Shown here piece by piece: positions 17,119-25,974 of a stretch of 64,000 nucleotides of DNA. The notes under the pieces were generated by a model. It was given only the letters and a program-made list of their open reading frames with translations, was not told the DNA's origin and ran no database searches. This DNA is from Roseburia_D yibonii (GTDB taxonomy: Bacteria > Bacillota > Clostridia > Lachnospirales > Lachnospiraceae), in the NCBI RefSeq assembly GCF_014297335.1, contig NZ_JACOQH010000004.1, positions 186,001 to 250,000 of the forward strand. The letters run 5' to 3'. Each line of letters begins with the position of its first letter. Within the stretch, counting starts at the first letter, position 1. The translations under genes were made by a program, and so were the position numbers.

Positions 17119-17148
17119 TTGACATTTTTCTGTTTTCTGCCATATTAT
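17119..17148 (+). promoter_or_regulatory. Sigma-A-type promoter for marR
   Basis: TTGACA at 17119-17124 and TATTAT at 17143-17148 with an 18-nt spacer, reading toward the marR start at 17225. Confidence 0.6.
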
Positions 17149-17175
17149 CATTTGTCCGCAAATAGTTTGTATACT

Positions 17176-17197
17176 AATTGTTTGCAGGCAAGCAATT
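17176..17197. promoter_or_regulatory. Probable MarR operator
   Basis: AATTGTTTG-CAGG-CAAGCAATT, a 9-4-9 inverted repeat with one mismatch and the TTG/CAA arms usual for MarR sites, between the promoter and the marR start. Confidence 0.6.
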
Positions 17198-17224
17198 AAA
17201 AGAAAGGGCACAAACGGTACTTTT

Positions 17225-17656
17225 ATGAAAGATTCTTTACATTACAGGCTGCGCGCCTGCCATTTGAGCTGTCAGAAAATGATCGTACAGGATTTAAAAA
17301 ACGAAACCGATCTGAAACCCGGGGAACCGAAAATCCTGGAATTTCTTGCGGAACATGAGCCATGCGAACAAAAGGCGATCGCGCACGGATGTGATCTGGA
17401 TTCCGCCTCCGTGACCGGAATCTTACGGCGCATGGAAGACCGCGGTCTGATCCACCGCGAAATGAAAGACGGCAACCGCCGCTCTCTTTATGTCTCCATG
17501 ACACCACTTGGCAGATCCCGTCTTTTACATGTGGAACAGACGTTCCAAAAGATCGATAAAATGGCTCTCTCCGGCTTTTCTGACAAAGACCGCGAAGCTT
17601 TTTTTCATATGTTGGATCTTGTATACCGTAATTTAAAAAAGGAAGATTTATTTTGA
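17225..17656 (+). CDS. MarR-family transcriptional regulator
   Basis: A 143-aa winged-helix regulator: helix-turn-helix EQKAIAHGCDLDSASVTGILRRMEDRGLIHRE (near 57-88) and wing MKDGNRRSLYVSMT. It is transcribed opposite to the tetR/MFS operon. Its 3' end overlaps the TTG start of a truncated YczE-like membrane gene, so in the ancestral arrangement MarR probably controlled that transporter-like protein. The palindrome at 17176-17197 supports autoregulation. Ribosome site is weak (AGAAAGGG lies far upstream). Confidence 0.85.
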   Translation: MKDSLHYRLRACHLSCQKMIVQDLKNETDLKPGEPKILEFLAEHEPCEQKAIAHGCDLDSASVTGILRRMEDRGLIHREMKDGNRRSLYVSMTPLGRSRLLHVEQTFQKIDKMALSGFSDKDREAFFHMLDLVYRNLKKEDLF

Positions 17657-17928
17657 ACCACACAGAAGTTACAGAAAAAAATGACAATATAAAGATCCGG
17701 CTGGTCGTCTATCTGATCGGCCTGTTCATCATGACACTCGGCATATCCATGTCGGTAAAATCAAACCTCGGTGTATCACCGGTCAGCTCGATCCCCTACA
17801 CGATCACCTGTATCACCGGACTTGAAATGGGAAAAGCGACGATCCTGTTCCACATCGTGCTCGTAGCGCTCCAGTTTGTGATCCTGCGCGGTGCGTTCCA
17901 GATCAAGAGTCTGCTGCGTCTTTGCTAA
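17653..17928 (+). pseudogene. Truncated YczE/YitT-like membrane protein (5' fragment)
   Basis: The 91-residue frame starts at TTG overlapping the marR stop, with GGAAGA upstream. It matches the N-terminus of YczE-type integral membrane proteins (YLIGLFIMTLGISMSVKSNLG, VSPVSSIPYTITCITG), which normally have about 200 residues and several more helices. Homology stops after LQFVILRGAFQIKSLL, and the last codons overlap the 3' end of the convergent SBP-like gene. The rest of the gene is absent, so a deletion or insertion replaced it with the nitrogenase-like operon. Confidence 0.8.
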
Positions 17929-18823
17929 AACGTTCCTGCCGTTTTCTGGTATCCCTTATGATAGTGCGAACCCTTGCGAGTTCCTCACAAATCACCCGGT
18001 CTTTGCACGCCGCATCGATCTTTAACATCGGGGAATCACAGAGCGGAAAATACTTTTCTTCAAAAACTCTGCGCACGGGTGCCTGGTTTAATATGTTTTT
18101 GGTGCAGCCCTGCCGGTAAGCTTCTTTTGTACAAAACAAAATAAAGTTTTCCGCCGCTGCGCCATCTGCGGGGATCTGTACCCTGGCGTATGGATTTTCC
18201 AGACAGATCTGCGCAAACAAATACGGCATCACAAAAACAGAGCCATAGGTATTTCCCGCTTTTCCGATATGCCGGATCGTCTCGATCGGCGCAGCACAGC
18301 AATTTATATTTTCTACAAATGCCCGCACGGCTTTCTCCCCAAATTTCCGGTACAGATATACCGGGATCAGCGGATCCATATCATCCATCTGTCCGATCAG
18401 GCAGATCTCCCCACGATAAGAAACATCGGTGAGCGCCTCGTAGGTCTCCGGCAGCTTTCGTTTTCCAAGCCGCTTTTTATCTATGACCATCACTTCTGGA
18501 AAATACGCGTAATTCTCCCTGTGGCAGTATGCCTCCGGCACCAGCAGGCGGTCTTTGAATTTCCGGTGCGCGCACTCTCCAAATCCCATCGCAAGATATG
18601 CGCCCGGGATCTTTTGCAGCGGCATGTTCATGATCATATCCTCCGCGTCTGCTCCGCCCGCCGGTTCCGCCGGGATATACGCCTGATATTTATAGCCAGT
18701 CTGCTGATACAGTTTTTTGATCTGTTCGTAACAGCTGTTGCGAAATGTCGTCTTGATCGGACTGGGCAGATCCGCCCACAGATCATAGGATGCCCTGTGG
18801 CTGTTCCATAATATTTTCCCCAT
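17903..18823 (-). CDS. Solute-binding-protein-like protein without signal peptide
   Basis: A 306-aa protein whose layout (YRGEICLIGQMDD, YRKFGEKAVRAFVENINCC, GSVFVMPYLFAQICLE, NFILFCTKEAYRQG) resembles iron/thiamine-type type-2 periplasmic binding proteins. It starts MGKILWNSHRASYDLW with no hydrophobic leader or lipobox, so it should be cytoplasmic. It is the last gene of the nitrogenase-like operon and overlaps the ATPase gene by 41 nt. A cytosolic binding protein could hold or present a small ligand or cofactor to the reductase. Fold assignment is moderate; role is inference. Confidence 0.55.
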   Translation of the reverse strand: MGKILWNSHRASYDLWADLPSPIKTTFRNSCYEQIKKLYQQTGYKYQAYIPAEPAGGADAEDMIMNMPLQKIPGAYLAMGFGECAHRKFKDRLLVPEAYCHRENYAYFPEVMVIDKKRLGKRKLPETYEALTDVSYRGEICLIGQMDDMDPLIPVYLYRKFGEKAVRAFVENINCCAAPIETIRHIGKAGNTYGSVFVMPYLFAQICLENPYARVQIPADGAAAENFILFCTKEAYRQGCTKNILNQAPVRRVFEEKYFPLCDSPMLKIDAACKDRVICEELARVRTIIRDTRKRQERFSKDAADS

Positions 18824-19838
18824 TCCGTATTTTCCCCCGAATCATCTTCATTTTCTGGTTTACTTCTTCCAGATACACTTTCCATTCTTTCTCGCACGCG
18901 CTGCGCTGCTGCAGCTTTGCGATCCCACCGTTGCGGATCACGATCCTCTTTTCACAGGAAAGCGCGATCAGCGGATCGTGTGTGGAAATAAGCACGATCT
19001 TTTCCTTTCCCGCCAGAAGACGGATCACTTCCTCGCAGTCGATCCCGGCATTCTCCGGTTCATCGATCAGAACGACCGGCGCGTCGGATATATAGGCTAT
19101 GTCCGCGATCATCAGCGCTCTCGACTGTCCACCGCTCAACTGCGTGATATAGGATTCTCTGGTAAACGGTTCCCCCGCAATGGAATTCGCGCATGCGAGG
19201 ATCCGGTCGATCTGTGCTTCCACGCGTTCTTTCTCTTTTTCCGGCGTATGGCAGGAAATATGGATCTGCAGAAATTCCGCGCAGGTCAGCTCCATCACAT
19301 AATTCATCGTCTGGGAGAGATACGCGCAGAAATGATTTTCCCAGGCCTCGCGCTGCTTTTCTCCGACCGGTCTGCCATTCATCCAGATCCTGCGCCCTGT
19401 GACGGTATCCCCATCGGCAATATATTCAATATCCTCCAGAAATCGGGTTTTTCCGGATCCGGTCTTTCCGACCACACAGACGACCTCACCCCGGTGAAGA
19501 CAGACCTCTTTTTGTTCCGCCTGTCCGTTTTTGTCATGACCGCCGACAATGGTGATCGTCTCGATTTTTTCCGGTGTCTCGTCCTTTGTATCTCCGGTGT
19601 CTGCCATACAGGTTTTTACTTTTTCATAGAGTTCCTGCCTTGTCGTGCCGCGATCCCGGAACACATGATTCGGAAATGCCGCAATCAGTTCTTTCACCGT
19701 CACATCCGGATAAATGACCGGAATTTCAAACTGTTTGAATAATTCCAAAACTTCGGTATATCTGGTACAGATCTGTTCTGCCGGAAGATTTTCAAGCTCA
19801 TTCTTCCAGCATTCCTGCTTTGATTCTGGTGACTGCAT
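18783..19838 (-). CDS. ABC-type ATPase with N-terminal helical domain, nitrogenase-like operon
   Basis: A 351-aa soluble ATPase. Residues 1-80 form a small helical domain (ELENLPAEQICTRYTEVLELF, VTVKELIAAFPN) reminiscent of DUF1858-like folds. The ABC domain has Walker A GKTGSGKT, signature LSGGQSR, Walker B VVLIDEPENAG and STHD. No membrane partner is encoded next to it. The pattern resembles stand-alone ABC ATPases used for cofactor or metal handling. Tandem ATGs follow AGGAGG; I took the second (19838) for spacing. It overlaps the upstream GTPase gene by about 40 nt, indicating tight coupling. Confidence 0.75.
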   Translation of the reverse strand: MQSPESKQECWKNELENLPAEQICTRYTEVLELFKQFEIPVIYPDVTVKELIAAFPNHVFRDRGTTRQELYEKVKTCMADTGDTKDETPEKIETITIVGGHDKNGQAEQKEVCLHRGEVVCVVGKTGSGKTRFLEDIEYIADGDTVTGRRIWMNGRPVGEKQREAWENHFCAYLSQTMNYVMELTCAEFLQIHISCHTPEKEKERVEAQIDRILACANSIAGEPFTRESYITQLSGGQSRALMIADIAYISDAPVVLIDEPENAGIDCEEVIRLLAGKEKIVLISTHDPLIALSCEKRIVIRNGGIAKLQQRSACEKEWKVYLEEVNQKMKMIRGKIRNGENIMEQPQGIL

Positions 19839-20487
19839 CATTTCCTCCTACTTTTGTCTGACCCGCACAGTATGTGCAGACGGCAGCCGGCATGGTAAAT
19901 CTTAAATACTTGTCGGTGATTGCCTGTATTTCTCCGGTTGTCTGCAAAATCTGATCGAGTTTATAAATTCCCTGTCCGTTTAAGCCATTTACAAAAAAGA
20001 CACGCGCTTTCCGGTTTGCCTTTTTGACATTGTAAAGAAAGATCTCCCGCTCTGTCGGGGAAACCAGATCTCCCTTTGTGATCACGACATAATCCGCGTA
20101 CCAGAGCATCGGCCCGATCTTAAACGGTGCGGAGATTCCGGACAGACAGTCGATCACGCAGACCGCCGGAATATCCCGGATATGCGGCGAGCATCTGCCA
20201 CAGAGCCCTGCGCTCTCCGTAACTAACATATCCGCACCGCGCTCTCTGGCCCACGCATAGGCCTGTTCGATGGACTGCACAAAAAAATGATCCGGGCAGG
20301 TATTCCCGGACAAATATTTAACCGTCGGAATGCCTGCCCTTTCATAGATCTTATCATCTTCACTTGAAATACAGTCCAACTTCATGACCGCAGCATGGAT
20401 GCCCTGCTCTTTTAGATTCTGCACTGCCTTCATGATCACGGCTGTCTTTCCGCATGCATGTGCGCCTGCAAACGTTACTACCCTCAT
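19798..20487 (-). CDS. HypB/UreG/CobW-like P-loop GTPase
   Basis: A 229-aa GTPase: P-loop GAHACGKT at residues 8-15, a Cys-bearing switch region ESAGLCGRCSPH, specificity motif TKGD and a C-terminal CTYC. Relatives HypB, UreG and CobW load nickel, zinc or cobalt centres. In this operon it follows the metal-chelate importer and precedes the ABC ATPase, so metal or cofactor insertion into the nitrogenase-like enzyme is a reasonable inference. GGGAAGACC precedes the ATG. Confidence 0.8.
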   Translation of the reverse strand: MRVVTFAGAHACGKTAVIMKAVQNLKEQGIHAAVMKLDCISSEDDKIYERAGIPTVKYLSGNTCPDHFFVQSIEQAYAWARERGADMLVTESAGLCGRCSPHIRDIPAVCVIDCLSGISAPFKIGPMLWYADYVVITKGDLVSPTEREIFLYNVKKANRKARVFFVNGLNGQGIYKLDQILQTTGEIQAITDKYLRFTMPAAVCTYCAGQTKVGGNDAVTRIKAGMLEE

Positions 20488-20519
20488 GGTCTTCCCTTTC
20501 TTCTTTTCCTTTTTCTAAT

Positions 20520-21305
20520 TTAAAGCAGATTCAACGGAACCACACAGTTGTATTCACGTTCATCCAGCGTAAAATTATCAATATGGACACGCACGGAAAA
20601 CGATTTTTCCATGTTCGGCTCGTTAATGACCTCTGCCGCATTTCCATAAAAATTCGTGCCATCGCGGTTTAGGATCAGCGCCTTGTTTGAGATCTTTAAC
20701 GCATGATCCGGATAATGTGTGTTTACGATCGCCGAGATATTCTTTTCCCTCGCCAGTTTTTCAATGGTCTCCAAGATAATGAGCTGATTCTTAAAATCCA
20801 GGTTGGATTCCGGCTCATCCAAAACCAACATATTCGGATGGATCGTCAGCGCCCGCGCGATCAGAACCATCTGCAGTTCTCCACCACTCATTTCGGAACA
20901 GATCTTATCTTTTAAATAAGTGATTCCAAGATCCTCCAGAGCCTGCTCCGCGATCTCACGGTCCTCTTTGGTCGGCTGTGAAAAAGTGCCAAGATGCGCG
21001 CTTCTTCCAAACATGACCATGTCCAGTACCGAAAATCCGAAGGTGGAGCCTTTTGCCTGCGGCACATAGGCGATCTTCTGCCATACTTCTTTCTGTTTGA
21101 TCTGTGAAAGTTCCACATCATCGATATAGGTGCCGCCCTTTTCCCAGTGGAGCAGCCCCATCATGCACTTTAAAAGCGTTGTCTTTCCCACACCGTTAGA
21201 GCCAAGTACGGAAAGGATCTCACCGTCCTCAATGGAAAAACTGATATCGTTTAATATCTTTCTGTTCTTATAGCCAAAACTGCCATTTCTCACTTCAAAT
21301 CTCAT
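20520..21305 (-). CDS. FecE/BtuD-type ABC ATPase, metal-chelate import
   Basis: A 261-aa ATPase: Walker A GSNGVGKTT, signature MSGGELQ, Walker B MLVLDEPESNLD and NTHYPDHA. These are standard for importers of iron-siderophore, heme, cobalamin or molybdate-type ligands. The start overlaps the permease stop by 4 nt. It energises the FecCD permease and the lipoprotein encoded upstream. Operon position directly after the NifD/K-like genes suggests that it brings in the metal or the substrate of the reductase. Confidence 0.92.
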   Translation of the reverse strand: MRFEVRNGSFGYKNRKILNDISFSIEDGEILSVLGSNGVGKTTLLKCMMGLLHWEKGGTYIDDVELSQIKQKEVWQKIAYVPQAKGSTFGFSVLDMVMFGRSAHLGTFSQPTKEDREIAEQALEDLGITYLKDKICSEMSGGELQMVLIARALTIHPNMLVLDEPESNLDFKNQLIILETIEKLAREKNISAIVNTHYPDHALKISNKALILNRDGTNFYGNAAEVINEPNMEKSFSVRVHIDNFTLDEREYNCVVPLNLL

Positions 21306-22324
21306 GCCCAGGATCCTCCTGTCTTTTTCAGCAGAACGATAAACACCGGTGCTCCGATGATCGCCGTTAAAATAGAGATCGGGATCTCCGATGCGGTTGC
21401 GCTCCTTGCAAAGGTATCCATGACAATCATAAAGAATGCGCCCAGGCTGATGCTGACCGGGATCACCTTGCAGTTATTGTTTCCGCGCATCATTCTTGAA
21501 ATATGCGGCACTAAAAGTCCTACCCAGCCTACCTGTCCACACATGGACACACAGGACGCGGTGATCATGGATGACGCGAGGATAAATGCGACCCGCAGGA
21601 TCTTTACATTCACGCCAAGAGATCTCGCCTCATCTTCATTGAACGATAAGATATTAAGTCTCCAGCGCAGCGCAAAGATGATGATGATCCCGATCACGAT
21701 AAACGGAATACCCATCACCAGATTTTTGTAGTTTGCCCTCGACATGCTTCCCATCAGCCAGTAAGTGATGACCGGCAGTTCATCCTGCGGATCTGCCACA
21801 TATTTCATCAGTGATACCAGTGCTTCAAACACCGAGGACACCACAAGACCGGCAAGCACGATCATGACAATGCTGCCACGTCTGCTGCTGCGCCCGATCA
21901 GAAATGTGATCAGGCAGGAGATCAGACCGAAGATCAGTGCCATTCCCTGTATGCCGATCATATTTCCGCCGATCAGCATGGCAAGTACCGCTCCAAAGGA
22001 TGCTCCACTCGCTACTCCAAGTGTATCCGGCGTTGCAAGCGGGTTTGAAAAAAGTCCCTGAAATGCTGCACCGGCGCAGGAAAGTCCTGCGCCAACTACT
22101 GCAGCAAGGATAATTCTCGGCAGTCTGACGTTAAAGATGACCGTATATGCCGTATTATCCACTTTTGCATTTGTAAATCTGGAAAACAGCGTTGTCACTG
22201 TCTCTGACACCGACATCGAATATCTGCCGATGCCCAGACAGATCAGCGCCGCAAGAAACGGCAAAATTCCAAGGATGATATAAAAAATTGTGTTTTCTGC
22301 TGTCTTTTTTCCTTTTTTTTGCAT
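21302..22324 (-). CDS. FecCD-family ABC permease
   Basis: A 340-aa protein with about ten membrane helices and the family segments VRLPRIILAAVVGAGLSCAG, FQGLFSNPLATPDTLGVASG and CGQVGWVGLLVPHISRMMRG. These are characteristic of the BtuC/FhuB/FecD importer fold. It lies 12 nt downstream of the binding protein gene. It forms the homodimeric channel of the importer in the nitrogenase-like operon. Confidence 0.93.
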   Translation of the reverse strand: MQKKGKKTAENTIFYIILGILPFLAALICLGIGRYSMSVSETVTTLFSRFTNAKVDNTAYTVIFNVRLPRIILAAVVGAGLSCAGAAFQGLFSNPLATPDTLGVASGASFGAVLAMLIGGNMIGIQGMALIFGLISCLITFLIGRSSRRGSIVMIVLAGLVVSSVFEALVSLMKYVADPQDELPVITYWLMGSMSRANYKNLVMGIPFIVIGIIIIFALRWRLNILSFNEDEARSLGVNVKILRVAFILASSMITASCVSMCGQVGWVGLLVPHISRMMRGNNNCKVIPVSISLGAFFMIVMDTFARSATASEIPISILTAIIGAPVFIVLLKKTGGSWA

Positions 22325-22336
22325 AAATAAACTTCC

Positions 22337-23527
22337 TTACTGTCCGGCTGCTGCGCTTGCCGGATGATAGATCGTATCTACATCTTCATCGGTCAGTTCT
22401 ACATTGTAATATTTCTGATAGTAATCTTTGATCTCCTGATCCATGTCAATGTCTGCAAATGCTTCCGGCTGAATGGTCTTTGCCAGCCATTTTAATACCA
22501 GCGGAGTGTCAGATGCAGGCGGGAACCAGCGGTACATTCCAAGCGGGAATTTGTATACCTGTTTGTTCTTTACTGCAGTTACATTGCTCCAGTCATCCTG
22601 TGCGATCGTGTTGTTGTAAAGGTCATCCGGCTGATATGGAGTAAAGTTGGTAAGCAGGATGATATCCGGATCCCACTCATAAATCTGTTCCATGTTGATC
22701 TCCGGTGTTCCCTGCAGATCCTGTGCCACGTTGATACCGCCGGCTGTTTCGATCCAGTACTGTCCGAAGAATCCGGAGCCGGATGTCTTGATCACACCAT
22801 CACTGTAGTTAAATAAAACTAACACCTTCGGCTTGTCCTCATCCGGAATCTCCGTTGTCACTGCTGAGATTTCGGATGCTACCTGTCTGCCGTACTCGAT
22901 GATCTCATTGGATTTTTCTTCTTCCCCGTAGATCTGGCCGAGCAGGGCGATCCAGTCCGCATAGGTCTCCACGCAGTCATATCCTGCGTTGCTGGTAGAA
23001 AATCCAACTGCCGGGATTCCGGCGTTGTCATACATTTCACGCTCTTCGGTATTTGCTGCCGCATAGAATACAACATCCGGCTTCATCTCAAGCAGACGCT
23101 CGATATTTACTTCTCCGTTTTCTACGAAGCTGGTATCCGCATTTTCAAGTTCCGGGAAAACGTTGATCAGATAAGAGTTTTCCGCTGCTGCCATGGAGCT
23201 CGGATGGATTCCGATCACGTCATCTGCGGATCCTTTAAACAGGCAGTAAACAGATGGCAGTGGCAGGATGGATGAAATAACGACCCGGTGGATCTCCTTT
23301 GGCAGTGTTACCTCTGCTCCGGTATCATCCACGATCACTCTGGTGTCCCCATCCGTGTCATTGGCTGCTGTCTGCATGGTAGACGCTTCCTCTGTCTGGA
23401 TCTCCGCCTGTGTAGATGCTTCCTTTGTGTCACTCTCCGCTGCTGTCTGTCCGCAGCCCGCAAAACTTGCGACGAGCATTGCAGACGCGCTGAGCATCGC
23501 GATTAACTTTTTCATTCTTTTCCTCAT
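22337..23527 (-). CDS. FecB-type metal-chelate binding lipoprotein
   Basis: A 396-aa extracellular binding protein with a lipoprotein signal (MRKRMKKLIAMLSASAMLV, lipobox FAGC near residue 26) and a Thr/Glu-rich linker. The type-3 PBP domain shows VIVDDTGAEVTLPKEIHRVV, LLEMKPDVVFYAA and the partner half GGINVAQD, WDPDIILLTNF. It captures a chelated metal or tetrapyrrole outside the cell and delivers it to the permease. GAGGAAG precedes the ATG. Ligand not predictable by eye. Confidence 0.9.
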   Translation of the reverse strand: MRKRMKKLIAMLSASAMLVASFAGCGQTAAESDTKEASTQAEIQTEEASTMQTAANDTDGDTRVIVDDTGAEVTLPKEIHRVVISSILPLPSVYCLFKGSADDVIGIHPSSMAAAENSYLINVFPELENADTSFVENGEVNIERLLEMKPDVVFYAAANTEEREMYDNAGIPAVGFSTSNAGYDCVETYADWIALLGQIYGEEEKSNEIIEYGRQVASEISAVTTEIPDEDKPKVLVLFNYSDGVIKTSGSGFFGQYWIETAGGINVAQDLQGTPEINMEQIYEWDPDIILLTNFTPYQPDDLYNNTIAQDDWSNVTAVKNKQVYKFPLGMYRWFPPASDTPLVLKWLAKTIQPEAFADIDMDQEIKDYYQKYYNVELTDEDVDTIYHPASAAAGQ

Positions 23528-23563
23528 TTTTTTCTTCCTCTCTTTTTTATTTGCACTGCCTCA

Positions 23564-24715
23564 TTATGAGACAGAAGCTATCTCTTTTATAAAATCTTCC
23601 ATGTCATCTCCCAGATATTCCCGGTATGCATTCCAGTGGACTTTGCTTGACACCGCCGCATGCGGCAATGCAAAAAACACAGGATGTCTCTCCCGAAACA
23701 GCTTTTTAACCTCCGGATCCGCCACAATGACATCATAATCTTCCTTATTTAATATCTTTCTTGTCATCGCTTCATCTTTTAAGTGCAGATCCCCGGCTCT
23801 TTGCAGTTCTTTTTCCAGTCCGAAGAAAGACGCGACTGTCACATTGGTGCATCCGTTCTCTTCTAATTTTTCCCTGAGAGAATTTGCCATGATCTGTTCA
23901 TGGATGATCAGTATCCTGCGCGAACAGGAGTTTTTCTGTTCTTTTTCCTCCTGCTCTCCTCTTATCTTCTTTAAGAGATTTTCGCCATCTCCGAGCGGAA
24001 CCCCGCAGATATAAGGAATCTGATACTTGCGTTTCAGATATCTGGCAGCCTCAAGCCCGCAGCGCGATACCACAATATTAAGATCTGCCAACGGGCATTT
24101 CTCAATCTGTTCCACCGACAGTCCCATTGCAAAGTCTGCCGTGATCTCAAAACCGTTTTCCCTTACAAATGTAAGGATGCGGTTACAGTTTCCTGTATTT
24201 CCGACATCCAACGGGATCATGCCAAGCAGGTTCACGCTTTTTTTCGCGCCGTCCTCTTTTTTCACCGGCTTTTTTGCAAACCGTTTGATCAGCTTTACAA
24301 AAACATCGGACGCGCCTTTGTCATAATATTTTTCTCCGGTGGTGCTGATCCCGAAGCTCGGAACCCCTGTCATATTCTCCGTCTCATACGCCATCCCCTC
24401 CAGGTCGATACCGATCACCATCGGCACCGGGCTTCCCAGATAGGCGATCACCTTCGGATTTAAGATATTTGCGGCATCCACCGTTCTTTTGATGTACGCC
24501 TCGTCATTTCCCATAACCGCATCGATCCTGCGCAGTCCGGAACAGAACACCGCCGACTTGGAACCGATCCATCTCGGCTCGTCATAACCGGTATAATTTC
24601 CGGTACAGCCGGACGCGTCATGCATCACGATAATGCCGCCCAGATCAAAAAATGCAGATGCGGCGCCGGAATAGTCCGGTGCAAAAGGTGGTAAATCAAT
24701 ACATAGTCTGCTCAT
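23564..24715 (-). CDS. Nitrogenase component 1-like protein (NifD/K superfamily), second subunit
   Basis: A 383-aa protein of the NifD/NifK/NifE/NifN/BchNB/CfbD superfamily. Cysteines at 5, 37 (HDASGCTGNYTGYDEPRW) and 58 (AVFCSG) fall where component-1 proteins hold P-cluster-type ligands. Later blocks INLLG-like (VNLLGMIPLDVGN) and LNIVVSRCGLEAARYLKR match the second and third Rossmann domains. It overlaps the upstream subunit by ATGA. No FeMo-cofactor ligand context is recognisable. It probably forms a heterodimer or heterotetramer with the 24712-25974 product and receives electrons from the NifH-like protein. Confidence 0.85.
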   Translation of the reverse strand: MSRLCIDLPPFAPDYSGAASAFFDLGGIIVMHDASGCTGNYTGYDEPRWIGSKSAVFCSGLRRIDAVMGNDEAYIKRTVDAANILNPKVIAYLGSPVPMVIGIDLEGMAYETENMTGVPSFGISTTGEKYYDKGASDVFVKLIKRFAKKPVKKEDGAKKSVNLLGMIPLDVGNTGNCNRILTFVRENGFEITADFAMGLSVEQIEKCPLADLNIVVSRCGLEAARYLKRKYQIPYICGVPLGDGENLLKKIRGEQEEKEQKNSCSRRILIIHEQIMANSLREKLEENGCTNVTVASFFGLEKELQRAGDLHLKDEAMTRKILNKEDYDVIVADPEVKKLFRERHPVFFALPHAAVSSKVHWNAYREYLGDDMEDFIKEIASVS

Positions 24716-25974
24716 ATTATCAGTCCCGCCCCCTCGATCATTTTATTTACATCCGCTTTGGTCAGGAACGCATCCTGCATCCGGTTCATCAGTTCCATGA
24801 CACCGGAATAACCAAACAGTCCCTCATCCTCAACCAGTTCGACCAGTTTTTTGGATTTTGTGATATATCCGCAGTCAAAACCGATGCAAAGATATTCTTC
24901 GCCTTCATGCGGATACTGCACCGACTGCGGATGCATCGGATCTGTAAACACAACATCCGGCACCATCTCTTTTAGTTTTTTTGCACTTTCCTTTTCAAAA
25001 GCCGGGATCCCATTGCTTGCGACCAGACCGACTTTAAATCCGTATTCCGTCAGGGCGAGCGCCAGATTAAAAGGTCTTAATACCGCCTGATAATCCACGG
25101 CAACCGGATAATCGCCGATCACAGCAAGCGTTTCTGTTATCTTTTCCTCTGCTTTTTTGCGAAACTCTGCCGCCGCTTCCGTAAGATCGGTATTCAGCTG
25201 TTTCGAAAGTTCGGCATACATCTCATCGATCTCGTCCAGCCGATAGCTTCTCAGATGTCTCAGCCATGGAATTCCTAACTTCTTTTCCATTTTCTTTGCC
25301 GCCGCAAGTACGACCGGCGAGATCACAAGGTTCAACTCCGCCTTTGCCATTTCTTCAAATTCCGCATAGTCCCGGCACGCGGAAAGAACGCCAAGTTCAT
25401 AGCCCGCCTGCTGCAGTACCGTGCGGATATCATCCGTCTCTTTCTGCGGGACATTGCATCCGAGCAGATTTACCTGCTTTTTTCGCTCCGGCGCCAGCTC
25501 CAAGAGACTGTACATATTGATCTGCACCGTGATTCCCGGCGGCAGCGTCGTATCCAGCGAAATCGGATTCATCGTACAATGTCTGAAATGGGTATCCGGA
25601 TAGAGTTCCCCAAGCCGCTTTAAGATCGGTTCATGATCTGTTCCAAGCAGGTCATCCAGACACGCCGTAAAAACAAACAGCACTTTCGGCTGCTTTTCCA
25701 GCGCCTCAAACAGCTCGTTTACTCCATCTACGATCAGCTCTTCAAATTCACCGGAAACAATATCCGCTTCCGTGATAAAGAGATAGGAGATCCGGTCTTT
25801 GATCCCGTTCATCTCACCGCCGAGCGCTCCATGGCGCCCGCAGGCAAACGGGCATACAAATAACTGATGGCTCTCCGGAACCTGTGCGGCGATCCGCACG
25901 ATCCCCCATCCGCCGTGCGCGGCAGATACATAATGAAGTGTTTTTTCTCCGTAACAGTCGCAGCCATTCATCAT
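24712..25974 (-). CDS. Nitrogenase component 1-like protein (NifD/K superfamily), first subunit
   Basis: A 420-aa component-1-like protein. N-terminal HGGWGIVRIAAQVPESHQ and VCPFACGRHGALGG (Cys 41, 45) replace the usual HGPxGC region; FVFTACLDDLLGTDH (Cys 105) matches the conserved TxCxxxLIGDD block. VNLLGCNVP and the C-terminal FGYSGVMELMNRM also fit the superfamily. The ATG at 25974 is chosen because GGAGG is 7 nt upstream and it overlaps the nifH-like stop (ATGA). The FeMo-cofactor Cys/His contexts of NifD are not visible, so a different substrate or cofactor is likely. Confidence 0.82.
   Translation of the reverse strand: MMNGCDCYGEKTLHYVSAAHGGWGIVRIAAQVPESHQLFVCPFACGRHGALGGEMNGIKDRISYLFITEADIVSGEFEELIVDGVNELFEALEKQPKVLFVFTACLDDLLGTDHEPILKRLGELYPDTHFRHCTMNPISLDTTLPPGITVQINMYSLLELAPERKKQVNLLGCNVPQKETDDIRTVLQQAGYELGVLSACRDYAEFEEMAKAELNLVISPVVLAAAKKMEKKLGIPWLRHLRSYRLDEIDEMYAELSKQLNTDLTEAAAEFRKKAEEKITETLAVIGDYPVAVDYQAVLRPFNLALALTEYGFKVGLVASNGIPAFEKESAKKLKEMVPDVVFTDPMHPQSVQYPHEGEEYLCIGFDCGYITKSKKLVELVEDEGLFGYSGVMELMNRMQDAFLTKADVNKMIEGAGLII

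Noticed and set aside
18978..19742. Plus-strand frame of 254 codons
   Set aside because: Antisense to the ABC ATPase gene of the nitrogenase-like operon; composition is not protein-like and no start signal is present.
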